Shown: piece by piece, positions 45,801 to 57,489 of the stretch
Position numbering within the stretch: the first letter of the stretch is position 1
Layout: each line of letters opens with the position of its first letter
From: Nemania diffusa
Lineage: Eukaryota > Ascomycota > Sordariomycetes > Xylariales > Xylariaceae
DNA length: 64,000 bases
NCBI GenBank assembly: GCA_038501195.1
Contig: JBBPUQ010000007.1
Coordinates: 3,759,501-3,823,500 of the forward strand
Direction: 5' to 3'
Position numbers and translations under genes: made by a program
Notes under the pieces: generated by a model
Told to the model about the DNA's origin: nothing
What the model saw: only the letters and a program-made list of their open reading frames with translations
Databases searched by the model: none

Positions 45801-46932
45801 AATATTAGTACCCGTTTCCTGGACGATGTTTCTGAGACGTACATCTGATCTTCAATCATCTTAGGGAAGCTGGCTTGAAGGATGGACAACTGTTTAAGAC
45901 TTGACCGACTCGATAAATTACAATATTTTTCGTAGTCATCTGCAATTCGAACGAGTTGATTTTCGCACTTGAGTAGCTCATTGAGGTAGTTCTCTATATT
46001 GCCAAGTTTGAAAGGAGCAGTTATGGTCCCGACCTTGCTCTGCTGGTGTTGAACGACAAACCCGAGGAACAACTGGGTTTTGGTGTAAGCTTGAATGATA
46101 CACTCTTTCATTCTTACTAAGGCGCCCTCAGGAGGCCGGAGGGCAAGATCTGGGGCCATATACAATTTCTGGTATGTATCGCACTGTACAAGGAGTGAAG
46201 CGACCACCGACATTCCAGCGAGAAGTTGATTTTTGAACTCCCTATGTGATAGACAAACCTATAAATATTAGATTAATTATGAAGAGGTCTGCTCGAGTCC
46301 CATTTTCGTTCAGTAAAGTAGGTGATTAGGGGTGCAGACTTGCTTACTACGAGAACAGATCGGACAACTGCCCACGGGACAGCAGCATGAACGGGATCAT
46401 AACTAACAGCCACGTCAACAACAGAAGTGAATTTTTTTACCACTTCCACTGCATTCTCGATAACGCGCGATGTTCCACTGTCATGGTGTTGCTGCTTCTT
46501 GAATGCCGTCTCTATTTTCTTTTTTATGTCCTCCGCCAAACTCTTCACGTTGTGGTCCGGGTCACCTATTTGATCCTGAATGATCCTGCGGGTTTCTGGT
46601 TCGCGCAAATTCCCCAAGGCTTCAATCCATAGTTCAGAATTGGTAGCATATGGCTCTGGTAGGTTGCACCCGTCGGATGCCTGTCCGACATCTCCCTCTG
46701 GTAGTGCTTGGACGAGTGGGAGGGCGTTTGGCGTTGAGCGCGATGGCGGATTCGATGGCGCGGTTGAAGCTTGGACTTGGGTGTTGCCTAAAGTTGTCAG
46801 ATTTGGGTTTCAGGCGTTTTAACGAGTCGTACCTCCAATAGGCTGCTCAACTGGCTTAGGCCGCGCCGCTGATTCTCCTTTGCTCTTTTTCCGACAGCGC
46901 CTAGGTAAAATAGCACGTAATCTCCGCCGCAT
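42808..46932 (-). CDS. NLR-type STAND protein: NACHT_N-like, NACHT, ankyrin repeats
   Basis: A fungal NOD-like receptor, probably a non-self sensor or regulator of heterokaryon incompatibility or defence. Six exons: 46833-46932, 46348-46787, 45843-46258, 45593-45792, 44934-45540, 42808-44875. Phases close exactly, giving 1,276 aa. The N-terminal region (about 90-320) has the NACHT_N-typical VAVSYDPVHAAVPWAVVRSVL and LVQCDTYQKLYM. The NACHT NTPase follows: P-loop GSPGTGKT (about 384-391, split by an intron), Walker B VLDALDE (about 491) and SSRPD. A winged-helix-like linker (RFSHLSVVEYFES) leads to ankyrin repeats (about 861-1270), six of them nearly identical. Intron 3 uses GTACGT at 45842 with TACTAAT; reading through instead hits a stop. 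All key ATPase residues are intact, so the gene looks functional. Confidence 0.88.
43137..43770 (-). repeat. Six near-identical ankyrin repeats forming a duplicated triplet
   Basis: Units of 35-36 codons built on FLVQAGADINLQLQAG-YGSALAAAA. The distinctive tail FSNQIK occurs in units 1 and 4, a GV(K/E)V(E/K) tail in units 2 and 5, and VNAQLQVG in units 3 and 6. The two FSNQIK codon blocks are 318 bp apart. So the array is two copies of a three-unit block. Flanking ankyrin units on both sides are much more diverged. Confidence 0.9.
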
Positions 46933-49900
46933 TTTTTAGGGAACTATAGTTAGGAATTACGCGTTCGATAGCAGAGAATGTTGCTCACAGGAATGTTGCT
47001 CGTAAGGCCACGTCTACGCCATAACATTTGAGATGGAAGGGGCTAATGTTCAGCTGGCGTAAGATGGCCAATGCTACCATGTTAACCGCCACAGTCTAGC
47101 CATACTGCAGGTGCTTCACCCCAACTAGGACATCTCGGTTATTTTGCTGTTTCTGGCTGCCAATAAGAAAGCTCATACAATGACCTATACTAATTATAGG
47201 ATGATTTCTATCAACAGTCATCCGCTTTGGCCTAGGAATCTCAGTTAGCTTTAAGGGTAGTTAAGGGATCAAGAATTCATAACCAGTTATCTATCCTAGC
47301 GCTGTAGGTTGGCGATCTTAGCCCATCCTGCTAAGCGCCGGGAGGGCGGCGATTGAGATAGAGCAACGCGTCGACATTGATCGGACCCAATAAGTTCTAT
47401 CTCCCCCAGTGCACATGGTTTGGGGGGACCTTCCGACTGTCCTCACGCTATTCAAGTTGGCTAAGTCTAATTGCCAGTTTTTGTGATGCTGGTCCCAGGT
47501 GAAGAATGAGTCTAGGTGTATATCGGACTGTAGAGTAGCTTTGGAGATCCCTGCGAAAGCTCGTGGTGAAGCCTTTTTATACTCTCGAAGAGGGTCAATG
47601 CGCCACCAAGAGAAAAAAAGTGTGCCCATGAGGACTTTCGACGAAGTGAGGATTATTTCAACGCTCTTTCACTCTGTAGGGCTGACTTCAAACAAATGCC
47701 TTGGGTCTCGGTAGATTCGGTAGATTCGGTTGGGGGCATTTAAACTAGACTTTAGGCCAGCTAGTGTATACCGCACGGGCCTCAACCCAACCTATAAAAA
47801 TAGGGGGGAAAGGTACATAAACTACTATCTAGTAGAGCACCTGCAATATAAACTCTCACATTCTCTTATAACCGTCGCACCTCCCTGCACTTAATCTGCA
47901 CATGAAGTGTCGAAATAGAAACTTTGGGTCGGACTCTAGCACTTATGCTATGATAACAGGCAAAAGTCGCTGTGTTGTGTAGGTAAGCAAGGAGCCTATG
48001 TCGTATTACACCTTGATTTCTGCTTCAATGAAAAAGAGTTAGATTATAATAGGGCGAAATACTAACGCTCAACTTGTCGTGATTTTCCCCCTCCCGACCC
48101 AGAGTAAATCATTAGGACAACAGGGTTCACGAAACTGACGGGATAAAGTCGCAGTTATAGCCTAACCCCGGAAATCGAATATTACCTTTATAAAGGATAA
48201 TTAGAACTGGATGACCGGGAACGCAGGGGTAACGGTTAGAATTTAGGGAATCGTTGTATAGGGCATTATTCGGGGCATGCCAGATAAGAGCCGAACTTAA
48301 TTTACCGGATAGCTGAATACCCGGTCGCATTTCCGGGTTCTCTGGTGGAGTTCAGGCGGCGAAGAGCTCCGGCGGTTACAACCCGAGGCCGGCCGGAGAT
48401 GCTGGAACTGGTGACCACCACACCGGTAAATGGGGCTAGTATGCACCTTAGTATTGAGTGATTAATATTACGCAAACGGCATTTTCATATGTTCATCCTT
48501 GGTGTGTTTAGATCGCGTTCACAAATGCTGTTATTCAAATACCAACCATGCAACGAAGGCGAAGACAGAAGAGGGACATAAGATATACCACAAGGCTCTG
48601 TTATTGACCTCTTAAAATATAGGAATGCGTAGTTTGGATAAGGGAATCATGCTGTCCTGGACCTTTGATCATATTTCATAATCAACGCTTACCTGGATGT
48701 ACTTAATCGACTACTCGCGAACATAAGCTAACATCGTAATAACAGCAGTCTTTTCCTTTTAAATTCCTCTTAATGAAAAACATATCCGCTTTCTAGATAT
48801 ATAGTTGAGGAGTTGGTATGTAGTCTTTTAAGCCATCTCGCTACTTCTTACAGTAGTTCTAGTTCTAAGTGCTTGCGGTATGAAATGGCCAATCAATGAA
48901 GAGGAAATGTCATTACTCTATGGCCCCAAGCCGCCTGACTGTGCAAAATATCATATAAGCCAAAGCCTCAGAAGAGGCGACGTGGACAATATGGCTGGCG
49001 TATTCCACACGGGGATCTCTTGGCAACCATTGGTCAACATATTAAGCTTCTAAGCGTGTGAAGGCTTAGCTGACACAGTGGCGTGCCGCCATCATCACGA
49101 TCTCGGTGTTTTATTGCCCAGGGCAATTTTCCTCCACCTCCGCCGTTTGCCGCGGGGAAGGATGGGTAGCACTGGCTTTAGTCAGGCCCTACCGAAATCT
49201 GAGTTGCCGGATGCTCACCCGTCGAGGTACACGCATTCATCTTCACTAGTACCGGCATCTGGGCCTAAGTAAGTGCTTCTTACACATGAACCGCATCTGA
49301 CCTCAGAACTATGACGGCTAGTACTACCGCACTTGCCGCATCGGAATAGCCTTGGATTCCGATGGTAAACCCGACATAAGTATTCTCGCTTTTTGCCACC
49401 TTTGTGGTTTTCCCTCGCTCTCTATGACCTGGCTTGAGAACTTTTTGTGAGAGGAAAGAGCTGGAGTAGGCAAGAGCGCGGTTGTTTGAAGCTTAATATG
49501 AAGGACCTCAAGCTAATTGTGTGGCTAATGTTTTGATTATTAATAATAAATCATTTATCTGCCTATCATACCTCGTCTCGCGTATTGCGGTAGCATCCAT
49601 TTAATATGCTATTGGGGGCTGCTTCGTGAGGTAACCATATCACTCTATTGTTACTCAGCGGTTGGGGACACGAGCGATGTGTCCTGAACAAGAATAGAGA
49701 TGATTCGCGAGGTAGATGACGTCTGTGCCCTGACAAATGCCAAGCCTTGTTTTGGCGCACTTAATTCAGGTCAGCTATAAGGCTGTATTCGTATGTATGT
49801 ATGCTAGCTGCTCTCAGTGGCGGAACGGCGGGATCGTGGCTTGTCAGCTTATGTCCTCAGGTGACATCCAGCGCAAGCTAATTCCTCGGGCATCGTGCAA

Positions 49901-50725
49901 CTGACTCATATGCAAAATCGGCGATTATTATGGTATATCGTATAAGCTTACACCTGTTCGGTGCATCTTTGCGCCCTCGAACGCCGAATATGAAAATAGC
50001 AGTGCGTCATTGGTGCGCACCCGACTGCGTATATTATCGGTGTCTGATCTGCGCTAAGTGTTGCAATTAGTAACGTGCAATCGCTCTCCGTAAATAATCC
50101 TTTCCGGTCCACGTGCCTCATACGGGTTTTATTGGTCCCTTTCAAGCGGAGGGCGTTCTTTAAGAGGGCTTGATCCAACCTTGTCTATTTTGGGACTTAT
50201 TCCCATACTGCTGGGGCGCTGCGCCGTAGAGGCCGACGGGGATGTAGACGAGGCAGAGATCGCTTCGTACCTTTTTCATCAGTTGCCAGCCAATCCCGAT
50301 GTCAGCATTGTTCGCACACAGTCATTCCATCCACACTTGGTAACCAATAGCCGACAGGATGAACCAGCTGACCCAAGCTTTTAGGGCTGAATCCTGATGT
50401 CTATTTCCTGTGATGAGCCTGAGTCTAGAGATAGACGATCGCGCAGCGCGCAGCGCGGAAGGTAGCACTAAACAACTCGGTGGGTGAAAAAGAGCGTATC
50501 TGACATCAGCTGGGCTGCTGGGTAGCCGAGGAGAATCAACTGAATAACCGCTCCCTGGAAATGTAAATGTATGTATATTTAGATATTGCCGTAATATTTT
50601 AACTATAAAAGGCTCAGGTTTAGACAGCTTTAAAATTTATACTTTAGAGTACCAAAAACAAAAGTCCTTTCTATCTCTTGAGATTAATACCCCTAAATCC
50701 AACCGATAACAATCTCTGTAACAAA
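46933..50725. other. 3.8 kb gene-poor stretch
   Basis: No gene can be supported. Small frames exist (for example 47318-47629 minus, 103 codons) but lack motifs, introns or homology I know. Around 50200-50400 the minus strand reads natural-looking fragments (AWVSWFILSAIGYQVW) broken by stops, possibly an old decayed gene. The right 150 bp are the catalase leader. No transposon ends seen. Confidence 0.4.
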
Positions 50726-53035
50726 ATGGTAAGCATCCAAACAAAAGGATATTTTTTGACTGCTCGTTTTCTTACACTCATCGTGGTAGAACGGAGCTCA
50801 GAATGGGACCACGAATGGAGCTGTGAATGGAAACAGCAAAAATGGAGTGCAAAATGGCGACACATATGAGACAGATCCCAAGGAGAGGATCATTACAACG
50901 ATGAATGGTCAGTGTTAAATGCATCAAATCATGAAAGCGGAGCATGATCTCGCTAACTGTATCTTTGCAGGCGCCCCTGTGAAGAAAGTCGCGGGGACCC
51001 AACGTATTGGTAACCAACTGAGGGCCACTCTGATGCTACAGGATATCAACCTTCTAGAGTTGATTCAGCATCTTACGCATGAGCGCATACCAGAGCGTCT
51101 TGTTCACGCGAGAGGAACTGGCGCCCATGGATACTTCGAGGTCACAGATAGCATCTCTGATGTGACGAGTGCTGATTTCCTTCAACGAGTCGGAGAGAAG
51201 ACACCTCTGTTTGTTCGGTTCTCTACTGTTGCTGGCGAGCGTGGAACAGCTGAGACTGTCCGTGACACGAGGGGCTTTGCCTTCAAGATGAGGACCAAGG
51301 AAGGCATCCTAGACTGGATGTTCCTGTCAACGGTATGTCCATTGCCATCATCTTGCTGCCCTGGTTACGTAGTATTGCATGGTGGTTCGAGTATTGACAT
51401 CTTCAATAGCCCGTCTTTCCTATCCGTGATGGTGCCAAGTTTCCATCGTTTACCCACGCTACTAAGCGCAACCCCAGATCTGGCCTTCCAGACCATACTA
51501 GTAAGTTACTTCGAGAACAATTTCTTTCTTCCTTCAAGATCCTTCAAAAGTATAGAAGTCTCTTTAATGGCTAAAGCACGTCGTATGAAATGCCTCTACT
51601 TTCGCAATAACTGACTGCAAGTGTTATAGTGTTTTGGGACTACTTCAACAACAACCAGGAAGCTATTCACTTCTTGATGTTCTTGTTTAGCGATAGAGCT
51701 ACTCCAATTGACTTTCAACATGCGGATTGCTTTAGTATCAACTCTTACCGGTTTACCAAAAGCGTAAGAATCCCTCCTTACTACTCTATAATCCGGCATC
51801 ACTTTTTCTTATTCTTGAGGGACGCGGGCTAACTTGCATTCAAGGATGGTTCATTTGTATACGTCAAGATCCACGTCAAGACAAACCAAGGTGTACAGAA
51901 CTTCACAGCAGCTGAGGCCCAGACTGTTGCTGGCCAGGATCCAGACCACCAGACTCGATCACTATTTGACGACCTAGAGGCAGGCAAGACTCCCTCATGG
52001 GATGTTTATGCTCAAATCATCGATCCCCAGAAGGCGGCTAATTACCCAATCAACATCTTTGATGCTACCAAGACACTGCCTCTCAAAGACTTCCCTCTAC
52101 GAAAGTTCGGCCGGATCGTGCTGGACCGAAACCCGGACGACAGCTTTGCCGAAGTTGAGCAGAGTGCATTCAGCCCTACAAACATCGTTCCTGGATGGGC
52201 CCTATCCCCAGATCCCAGTAAGTCATTTCTTCATGATTCGGCGATCGTAAACCGTCGGTCTTTTACTCTCGTTTCTCAGATGGTGTAGCTAATTTCTGTC
52301 TCTCTTCCAGTCCTGCAAACCCGCTCATTGGCATATGCGGATACACAGAGACATCGTCTCGGTGTTAACTTTATCCAACTGCCAATCAACAGGCCAGAGC
52401 ACAGCTTCAACCCGCTAATGCGTGATGGCGCGGCCACTTTCAGGGCTCTTGGAGCGACGCCTAACTACTTCCCATCATCCTTTTCTCAGTATGGTGTAGC
52501 TACTCAGTATGCCGTGCCCGACGAAGAGCACTGGCTTGGTACTGTAGTGGACTTTGAGTCTCAACTTGTCGAGGCCGACTTCAAGCAGGCTCGCATCTTC
52601 TGGGAGAAGACCTTGGCCAGTGAGCCTGGCCAGCAAGACAACTTCGTGAGCAACGTCGCCGGACACCTCTCGAGCGCCGTTGCTCAAGTGCGGACAGTCA
52701 CCTATGGTAAGCCGTTTTCTATTTTCGTTCGGTTCGGCATGTCGCTAAGCATCATCGGGACCTTCACTTCCCCGTGGTGCTTAGTAGATACTAGGAAAGA
52801 TTGCTAACACGGACGATTCCTAGCTATGTTCACTCGTGTCAACACCGACCTTGGAAAGCGTATCCAGACAGCCACTGAGGCCGCAGTCGCTGGCACCGCC
52901 GCACCGGCCAAAGTAGACGTCACAAACAAACTCGCAAACATGAAACTGGCAGACCTGCACGCGAAGAAGCAGGCACCTTCGAATAGCCCGCACAACTTTG
53001 ACTTGTTTGCGCACAAGGCGTGGAGTCTTTCTTGA
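50726..53035 (+). CDS. Catalase (haem, small-subunit type)
   Basis: Breaks down hydrogen peroxide. Eight coding exons: 50726-50728 (ATG only), 50790-50907, 50971-51332, 51410-51500, 51630-51763, 51845-52217, 52311-52706, 52824-53035. Phases close exactly, giving 562 aa. The head is Asn/Gly-rich ([20 protein letters not shown]), followed by a normal catalase: [20 protein letters not shown]; active-site His in [35 protein letters not shown] across an intron; and the haem-ligand Tyr in [14 protein letters not shown]. The distal Asn region is in [13 protein letters not shown]. There is no signal peptide, so it is intracellular; no clear SKL-type tail (it ends WSLS). The start codon is the last three bases of its exon, so the start depends on splicing. 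Convergent with the sugar transporter. Confidence 0.9.
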
Positions 53036-53380
53036 CTTTGTCTAGCGCAGGACGAGGAGTGAATCGAAAGGGGGGTGGGTAATATGGGACTTGTAATACA
53101 TAGCTTAGTGGTCAGGGGACTATTATCATTTTTAGTGCAATGTATTTTAATACGCTAGTAAAGGTTTATCCATAAAAACAACGACTACTTGCTTCAACGT
53201 CGATTAGGGTATAGGTGCCAAGAACTTGCGTTGATTTATAGTTTTATGTGCGGATAGATATATGACCAGCATGTTATCTTCCTAACCCACTACGTATCTC
53301 TGCGAGACCCCCGCGTGTGACATTCCTTAAATTGCCAATTGTCTCTCAAACGTCCCAGCCACCTACCTTCGAGAGACTCA
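53036..53380. terminator. Shared 3' region of catalase and sugar transporter
   Basis: About 345 bp between convergent stops, AT-leaning, with AATA/TTTAAT-rich stretches at 53130-53180 that could serve polyadenylation of the catalase. No coding frame. Confidence 0.35.
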
Positions 53381-54970
53381 TCAACATTTAGTTTTGGTCT
53401 TTGGGTCGCTCCTCATCTTCGGCATAAAGAAATACACCCCGATAAAGCCGATAGTTGTCGTTCCCGCAAAAACAAGAAGAGTCTTTCCCTGTAGATTCCC
53501 AGCATCTGGATTGAAAATGTATGGGAAAACAAAACAGGTAACCCATTGGAAGAAAGAGTAAGTTATATTAGCTAAACCCTGCGTCTTCGATCGTAGTTTC
53601 GGTGTCGGAAGCTCAGCTACTATCACCCAAGCAACGGCGGCCAGAGTGAGTGTGTAGATGATGCTCTAACGTTATATACTCTCATTAGCTAGGGTGTTCA
53701 TAGAGGAAGAGATTGGAGAAAAAGGCACACTCACCCAAATAAATATGAACGCAATGGTCAATTGGTGGGCAACGTGGCTAGCTGAAGCCGAAGCCCCGCC
53801 AGCAATGAAAAGACTAATGGCCGCGGCGAGTTGACCCCAAACAATCAGGTCTCGGTGCTCCACGGTCGGTATCAAGAACCAAGAACCTATACTTGCCAAA
53901 AATTGGGCAACAATGTTCAACATTCCAAGAAGCAAGGAGTCAGGGGTAGAATAGCCAAGAAGTTCGAACAGGTAGCATTGATACGCTCCTATTGGCACTG
54001 CACCCGAGAAGGACTGGCAGGCGTAGACAAACATGCAAATCATCGTCCGTTTTCGCTCCGCTGCGGTAAAGCACTCTCGGTATGTGCCTTGGTTTCGGCA
54101 TTTCTCGTCGGCCATACTCTCTTCTATTTGTGCAAGCAGTCCTTCTCCGTCGATTCTCTTATTGTTGCCATAAAGTCTCCGAATCGACCGGATTGCGGCA
54201 TCTCGTTTTCCCATCCGCACCAACCAGACCGGGGACTCGGGCCACATCGGAATAGTCAACAAAACGATACCCGGAACGACCCACTGGCATGAGAGTAGGA
54301 TGCGGTAGTCCATTGTGTTTGATGCGAGGCCGTAAGTGGCGGCGCTGATAACGAGAACAGCAGTAGTTAGGACGAAGTTGGTCATGGAAACAAGTACTCC
54401 ACGGAGTTTTAGTGCAGCTACTTCGGATGCATAGAGTGGACCTAGTACTAGCCACATACCAACTGGAAATCCATTTAGCCCTTTCCCCACGGCGAAAATG
54501 ATGAGGGAGCCATTGGATTCATATTGGGCAGAGACAGCAGCAACAGAGATGACACAGGACAATAATGTGGTGTATTTCCGTCCGATTAGGTCCGCTAACC
54601 ACCCAGCACCGAAAGCACCAATGATGGCGCAAATCTGAGAAGCGCCAGAAAACACCGCCAGCCAGGTTGCGGGGATGATGTACGTCGTCACGCCGTCGGT
54701 GATATGCTTCTCGCCGTAATCTTCTCTGAATTTGGGAATGGCCACGAGGTTTCCTGCGATCGTCCCATCGAGGCCATAGCCAAATACAACGGCCAGTCCA
54801 TAGGTAACCCAAAATGTCGATTTCCAGTAGATGCCGATAGTCTGCCAAATCGTGAGGTTCTCTTCAAAGGCTGCGTATCGAGCAGCTAGATCAGCTCGCG
54901 ATTCCACGACGGGGACTTGCTTCTCATTGTCGTATATTTTGACGTTGACCCCCTTTGTCTGGTCCGCCAT
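53381..54970 (-). CDS. MFS sugar transporter (alpha-glucoside/hexose type)
   Basis: A proton-coupled sugar carrier of the plasma membrane, most like fungal maltose/alpha-glucoside permeases; substrate unknown. Exons are 53735-54970 and 53381-53665; the 69 bp intron is in phase 0, giving 506 aa. Seen: a cytosolic N-tail, about 12 hydrophobic segments, the sugar-transporter signatures GWLADLIGRKYTT (after TM2) and PESPVWLVRMGK (after TM6), and AELPTPKLRSKTQGLA in the second half (PESPR/PETKG-type position). I chose MADQTKGVNV (54970); an in-frame ATG at 55069 would add 33 residues rich in Phe/Ser that look like untranslated leader. Length is normal for the family and no breaks are seen. Confidence 0.9.
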
Positions 54971-55378
54971 GGTTAAGGTAGAGAATGTAAATATTGAAAA
55001 TAGAATTGAAAATAAATGGAAAGGGGAGTTTTTTTGGGACCTTTTGGATTTTGAATTTGAGAATATCATCAGACACTAAGAGTTTATTGAGCCCGGTACG
55101 AAGAGTAGTGAAACATAGAATGGTGGCAATACTTAATTTGCTATAATTAAAGATCATGATCTTGTCTAACTTCATATGATCGAGGAAGGTAAATAGAATC
55201 AGATGACGTCGGGATTAGAGTCTCTTGAGTCTTCAAGAGCCTTCATTTCGAGGTACAAGTTACCTTGCTACGCCATTACCATCATGTTGTCTTTTAAGAA
55301 GAAAATAGACACATTTTCCATGTCTCCATCCCTCGGCCGTATTCGGCGAGCATAGTGTCGGTGAGACGATCTTTGCAA

Positions 55379-55411
<33 letters not shown>

Positions 55412-55769
55412 AACCTTAGCACATCGTCTGTTTACATGAGGCGGCTAATATATAAAGAATTCAATCGTGCTTGTTGAGGACGGTAGTGGCGAATAGGTCA
55501 CTGTACTTCATGATATATACATCATGGTGTTAGAGAAACTAGCGTTGCAGTGAATAGGGGCTTAGCTATAGCGAATGAAGGGGGTGTATTATAGGGCTTA
55601 GTAGGTATATCAATTAATTACTAGCCCTCCGGGTCTCTAAGGGGACTAGAGTTCTTATATATAGGTAGCTAAACACATCAATATCACTAAGCCTATAATA
55701 GTGTCTGGAGATGTTAGCCATATTCGTAATTATACTCTATGGATAGCCAGATCTTAAAATACTACAGAA
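54971..55769. promoter_or_regulatory. Sugar-transporter upstream region up to the AT island
   Basis: 800 bp without a gene. A (GT)n microsatellite lies at 55385-55412. Composition is ordinary until about 55,840, where A+T rises abruptly just inside the left terminal inverted repeat. Confidence 0.4.
55385..55412 (+). repeat. (GT)n microsatellite
   Basis: About 14 GT units with one CGTG interruption at the left. Non-coding, about 360 bp from the left end of the AT island. Confidence 0.8.
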
Positions 55770-55771
55770 TA

Positions 55772-55813
55772 AGATAACTACCCCCCTCACGGGCCACACC
55801 CTCGCGGGCCACC
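55772..55813 (+). repeat. Left terminal inverted repeat of the AT island
   Basis: Begins AGATAACTACCCCCCTCACG and continues with two CGGGCCAC units. Its reverse complement is at 63395-63436. Over about 41 aligned bases there are about 10 differences, all of them C-to-T or G-to-A in the right arm. The left arm still has high G+C, so it escaped or preceded the mutation. Confidence 0.85.
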
Positions 55814-57180
55814 TAGCCCCAAAACTACCCTTTTCAATCTAAAGCCTCTAAAATAGTCAATAATTTATATAATATAATTTTAATTCATATTTTTAACTAT
55901 TATATAGTTTTTGTTTTATTAATATTTTTAATTAAACTTTTTTTTATAGTATTAAATTTTTTAAAAATGTTATAATTAATTATTTTGTTTTTATAAACTA
56001 TTTTTAATTTAAAGTTTTTTTTAGTTTTTTAAATATTAATTATATATATAAATTACAATTTTAATATAAATTTAACTATTTAATAATATATAACAATAAA
56101 TTTAATAATTTTAGTTTTTAAAAAGTTAATTTTTAGTTATAAATTAATAATATTATTAATTTATTTATTTAAAATTTTTAAAATTTTTTTAAAAAATAAC
56201 TTTTATAATAAATTAATTATTTTAAAATTTTTAATTTTTAGTTTTTAATTAATATTTTAAAACTTTTAATTTATAAAAAATATTTTAAAATTTATAAAAT
56301 AAAATTTTTTAAAAAAATTTAAAATTTAAAACTATTTAAAAATTTAAAAAATAAACTTTTTAATTTTAAATTTACTTTTTTTTTTTAATATTATATATTT
56401 TAAAAATAATAACTTTAAATAATTTTTTAAATAAATTTTAATTATTTTTTAAATATTTTTAATTATTTTAATATTTATTATTTTTATTTTAATTAATTTA
56501 TAAATTTTTAAAACTTTTTATTTTAAAAGTTTTTTTAATAAATTAAATATTTTAATATTTAAAATTTATATAATATAATTATAATAAAGCTTATAAAAAA
56601 CAAATTATATTTTATTAATTATATAAAGTTAAAAAAATTTATTATTAATATATAAATTATAACTATTATATATTAAAATTATTTATTAATTATTATAATA
56701 AACTTTTATATATAAAATAAATACTTTTTTAATTTAAATTAAAATTATAAAATTATTAATTTATTTTTTAAAATTTAAATAAAACTATTAATTATTTTAT
56801 AAATTTATATTTTAATAAAAAAACTATTAATTTTATATATAAATATTTTTAAAAATTATAAATAATAAAAATATTTTATTATTAATTAAAATATATTTAA
56901 AAATAATTATTTATTTATTTTAATTAATATTTTTTTAAAAGTTTTTTTAATAATTTTATTAATTATAATTTAATAATTATAATTAATATTTTAATTAATT
57001 TTAATTTTGTTAATATTATAATAATATTTTTTAAAAATATTAATTAATTTTAAAACTTTTAATTAATTAAACAAAAAAAAATATTAACTATTATTATTTT
57101 ATTAATTTTATTATAATTACTTATATTAATTTTAAAAGTTTTTATAAAATTATTTTAAATTAAAAATTTAATATATTAAT

Positions 57181-57489
57181 TGTTGAACTAATAACTTAAT
57201 AAAATTTATATATATGTATTAAATGTATATAACTAAAACTTAAACTAGGATCTTTATTAAATAACTAAATAAATAAAAAATACTAAGATTTATTAAAATC
57301 TATAAAATTTATAGATTTTATATATATATATATATAAATAATTTATATATAACTTTTTTAATTGTACTTTTTTTTATAAAATATATATATAAATCAATAT
57401 AAAACTTTAGAATTTAAAAACAAACTTTAAATTTTATAAATTATTCTAAATCTTTTTATATATATATATATAAGAAATTCTATTAATAT
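57181..57489 (+). repeat. Left LTR-like direct repeat inside the AT island
   Basis: Starts TGTTGAACTAATAAC. It matches 62705-62959 along its length apart from one inserted stretch of roughly 50 bp and C/T, G/A differences. It starts with TG as LTRs do. The left copy keeps more G/C at its 5' end (TGTTG against TATTA), as expected if both copies were mutated independently. Confidence 0.7.

Noticed and set aside
45785..45842. Premature stop in the NLR gene after SETSSRKR
   Set aside because: This stop lies in intron 3. The donor GTACGT at 45842 and acceptor at 45793 remove it and restore IQLVLERRDDDQ.
47318..47629. 103-codon minus-strand frame
   Set aside because: No motif, no paralog I know, no intron structure; left as unassigned intergenic sequence.
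54971..55069. Extended N-terminus of the sugar transporter from 55069
   Set aside because: The extra 33 residues are Phe/Ser-rich leader-like sequence not expected in this family; MADQTKGVNV at 54970 fits better.
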